Of a stretch of DNA of 64,000 nucleotides, positions 62,359 to 64,000 are shown one piece after another. Position numbers and translations under genes: made by a program. Position 1 is the stretch's first letter, and each line of letters begins with the position of its first letter. The DNA comes from Gaoshiqia sp050178015. Its GTDB lineage: Bacteria > Bacteroidota > Bacteroidia > Bacteroidales > Prolixibacteraceae. The DNA is taken from the NCBI GenBank assembly GCA_050178015.1, contig JBFXGM010000027.1, positions 1 through 64,000 on the forward strand. Reading direction: 5' to 3'. Below the pieces are notes generated by a model. The model was not told the DNA's origin. It saw only the letters and a list, made by a program, of their open reading frames with translations, and did no database searches.

Positions 62359-63885
62359 TTAGGCGCTCAGGCCGCCAACGGTTAACTTTTTCACCAGCAC
62401 GGTAGGAAGCCCGCAGGTTACCGGCACCGATTGGCCCGATTTACCGCAAGTCCAGGTGCCATTGTCAATCAGGTAGTCGGTGGCGCACATGGTGATGTCG
62501 GCCAGCGCCTGAGGCCCGTTGCCAATGATGTTGATATCCTTGATCGGACGGGTCAGCTGTCCGTTTTCGATCAGGTAGCCCGACTTGACGAAGAAAGTAA
62601 AGTCGCCGGCACCGATTTTCACTTCGCCGTTACTGAAATTATCGACATAAATACCGTTTTTCACGCTGGCAATGATATCGTCTTTAGTGTGAGGCCCGAT
62701 TTCCATGTAGGTGGAACGCATGCGCGGCAGAGGCATGTGGCGGAACGACTGTCGGCGTCCGTTCCCGGTGGGGGCCACCTGGTAATAGTTGGCGCTGATG
62801 CGGTCGTGAATATAGCTGTTCAGCACACCATCCTTTACCAGGTATGTTTTTTCGGTAGCCACCCCCTCGTCGTCCATGTTCAGGGAGCCGCGGTTTCCCG
62901 GCAAGGTGCCGTCGTCCACAATGTTGACAAAACTTTCGGCCACCTTCTTACCCAGCTTATCCGCAAAAATAGACGTCCCTTTCCGGTTGAAGTCGGCCTC
63001 AAAGGTATGGCCGATCGCCTCGTGCAGCAGGATTCCCGAGCCGCCAGCCCCCATCACCACAGGCATTTCGCCCGCTTTCGGTTTGGTGGCCTCAAACAGG
63101 ATGGCCGTCCGCTCAACAGCTTCCCGGGCCAGCAAGTCAACCATATCATCCGTCAGAAACTCGAAGCCCATCCGGAACGAGCGGGAGGCATAGCCGTTTT
63201 CAATCTGCCCGTCTTTTTCCATGATACAAAAAGCGCCCATGCTGACCATCGGACGGTAATCAAAGGTGATGGTGCCCTCCGAGTTGTAAAAAAGGATATA
63301 CGACGTTTCATCGGTCAGCGAGGCATTCACCTTGCTCACCCGTTCGTCCATCGCGAAGATCTTGTCATTTAATTGCTGAATGAAAGGGATTTTGTCGGGT
63401 ACGCCCACCTCTTCCCAGTTTTTCTGAATGGCGTAGTAATCCTGACGGCTGGCCTCCGCCAAATCCGCAGCGCTGATGTTTTTGGCGCCGCTGGCAATGT
63501 TGGCTGCCGTGTTGGCCGCTTTCAGCATGGCCTCAGGCGTTACGGTTTCCGAATAGGCAAAGCCCGTTTGGTCGCCTTTCAGCACACGAATACCCACCCC
63601 ATAGTCGATATTGGAATAAGCCCGGTTTACCTGGCCGTCCTCCAATGCCAAACTATTCTGAACCTTGTGCTCGAAGAACAGATCGGCGTAGTCGCCTCCT
63701 TTGCTGAGCGCCGTAGTAATCACCTGTTGAAGGATTTGCGCGTTTACTTCAAAATGATCGAGGTAGGCTTGCAAGCCTGCCGACAGCGGGCTACCCTGAC
63801 ACGACTGGATAAAAGCCGGAAGGAGCATACTCCCGGCCACAGCAGTCCCGCTGGTTTTTAGAAAAACTCTTCGGTTAACGTTCAT
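62359..63885 (-). CDS. tldD: TldD-family metalloprotease with Tat signal
   Basis: This 508-residue zinc protease has HEAIGH (288-293) as the metal and catalytic motif. The C-terminal TCGKSGQSVPVTCGLPT is typical of TldD. The N-terminus RRVFLKTSG (5-13) followed by a hydrophobic stretch (13-27) is a twin-arginine signal. Cys29 (IQSC) could be a lipobox. Most TldD proteins are cytoplasmic, so export is notable. ATG 63885 has AGGAA six bases upstream. An in-frame ATG at 63933 would add 16 hydrophilic residues. It precedes tldE. Confidence 0.9.
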   Translation of the reverse strand: MNVNRRVFLKTSGTAVAGSMLLPAFIQSCQGSPLSAGLQAYLDHFEVNAQILQQVITTALSKGGDYADLFFEHKVQNSLALEDGQVNRAYSNIDYGVGIRVLKGDQTGFAYSETVTPEAMLKAANTAANIASGAKNISAADLAEASRQDYYAIQKNWEEVGVPDKIPFIQQLNDKIFAMDERVSKVNASLTDETSYILFYNSEGTITFDYRPMVSMGAFCIMEKDGQIENGYASRSFRMGFEFLTDDMVDLLAREAVERTAILFEATKPKAGEMPVVMGAGGSGILLHEAIGHTFEADFNRKGTSIFADKLGKKVAESFVNIVDDGTLPGNRGSLNMDDEGVATEKTYLVKDGVLNSYIHDRISANYYQVAPTGNGRRQSFRHMPLPRMRSTYMEIGPHTKDDIIASVKNGIYVDNFSNGEVKIGAGDFTFFVKSGYLIENGQLTRPIKDINIIGNGPQALADITMCATDYLIDNGTWTCGKSGQSVPVTCGLPTVLVKKLTVGGLSA

Positions 63886-64000
63886 GTGTTCCTGATTAAG
63901 GGTTTCATTTGTATTTTCCTGCATTGGTTCCATTTTAACCCTTAAAATTACGGTTTACTGACGAAAATTTCAGCCATTTTTTTTTGAAAGAACCAGAAAA

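Noticed and set aside
61058..62362. 434-codon plus-strand frame opposite tldE
   Set aside because: It lies entirely opposite TldE, whose family motifs are plain. The composition is that of an antisense shadow, as is that of the frame at 62431-63372 opposite tldD.
1..64000. CRISPR array, prophage, rRNA operon or replication origin
   Set aside because: No regularly spaced identical repeats, phage structural genes, rRNA sequence or DnaA-box cluster was seen on reading the window.

Overview
The window looks like a chromosomal segment of a Bacteroidota bacterium, probably of the Marinilabiliales/Prolixibacteraceae kind. Three things support this: gene content and order (purH-mreB-mreC-mreD-mrdA-rodA in one run, a GH3-family protein, a DUF3108 lipoprotein-like protein, a KamA-like radical SAM protein); several TAnnTTTG-type -7 promoter boxes, which are typical of this phylum; and the scarcity of strong Shine-Dalgarno sequences. 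The assignment is an inference from gene content, not a phylogeny. About 54 protein genes, one tRNA-Leu, one gene remnant and few non-coding stretches are visible. No intergenic stretch exceeds 300 bases.

Layout. 1-225: possible end of an insertion sequence that truncates an aspartic-protease-like gene. 312-8709, mostly minus strand: malate dehydrogenase; a four-gene tripartite efflux operon (two HlyD-type adaptors, a MacB-type permease without ATPase domain, a TolC-like outer-membrane protein); and phosphoglucosamine mutase. 8732-17155, minus: glutamine synthetase, a FetAB-like ABC exporter, clpX, clpP, trigger factor, tRNA-Leu, lptB and tatC. 17384-24104: recQ, an aminotransferase, alanine dehydrogenase, a small membrane protein and a second orphan MacB-type permease. 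24325-31606, plus: purH and the elongasome operon mreBCD-mrdA-rodA. 31790-39690: a KamA-like radical SAM enzyme, an ACP phosphodiesterase-like protein, a DMT permease, outer-membrane and carboxypeptidase-regulatory-domain proteins, ZupT, a pseudouridine synthase, and an ECF sigma factor with a downstream membrane protein.

39886-44874 is the most unusual part. It is a tight five-gene operon of heterodisulfide-reductase-like proteins in the order HdrC-HdrB-HdrA-HdrC-HdrED fusion. It encodes many iron-sulfur cluster sites, a minimal flavoprotein and a membrane cytochrome-b-like anchor. The organism type would not be expected to make coenzymes M and B, so this is probably a quinone-linked thiol/disulfide or other electron-transfer complex of unknown substrate. 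The C-B-A-C-B-like order resembles the sulfur-oxidising sHdr clusters, but no lipoate-binding protein gene is visible.

45093-63885: a papain-like YiiX hydrolase, arfB, an AIM24-family protein, der, era, a LytTR response regulator, tsaB, a DUF3108 protein, efp, an isolated O-antigen ligase/Wzz-like pair, tyrS, cvpA, a GH3 protein, a deoxynucleoside kinase convergent with an adenosine-kinase-like PfkB protein, and a TldE/TldD pair in which TldD carries a twin-arginine signal. Two fold-back repeats lie at 44891-45076 and 47127-47276.
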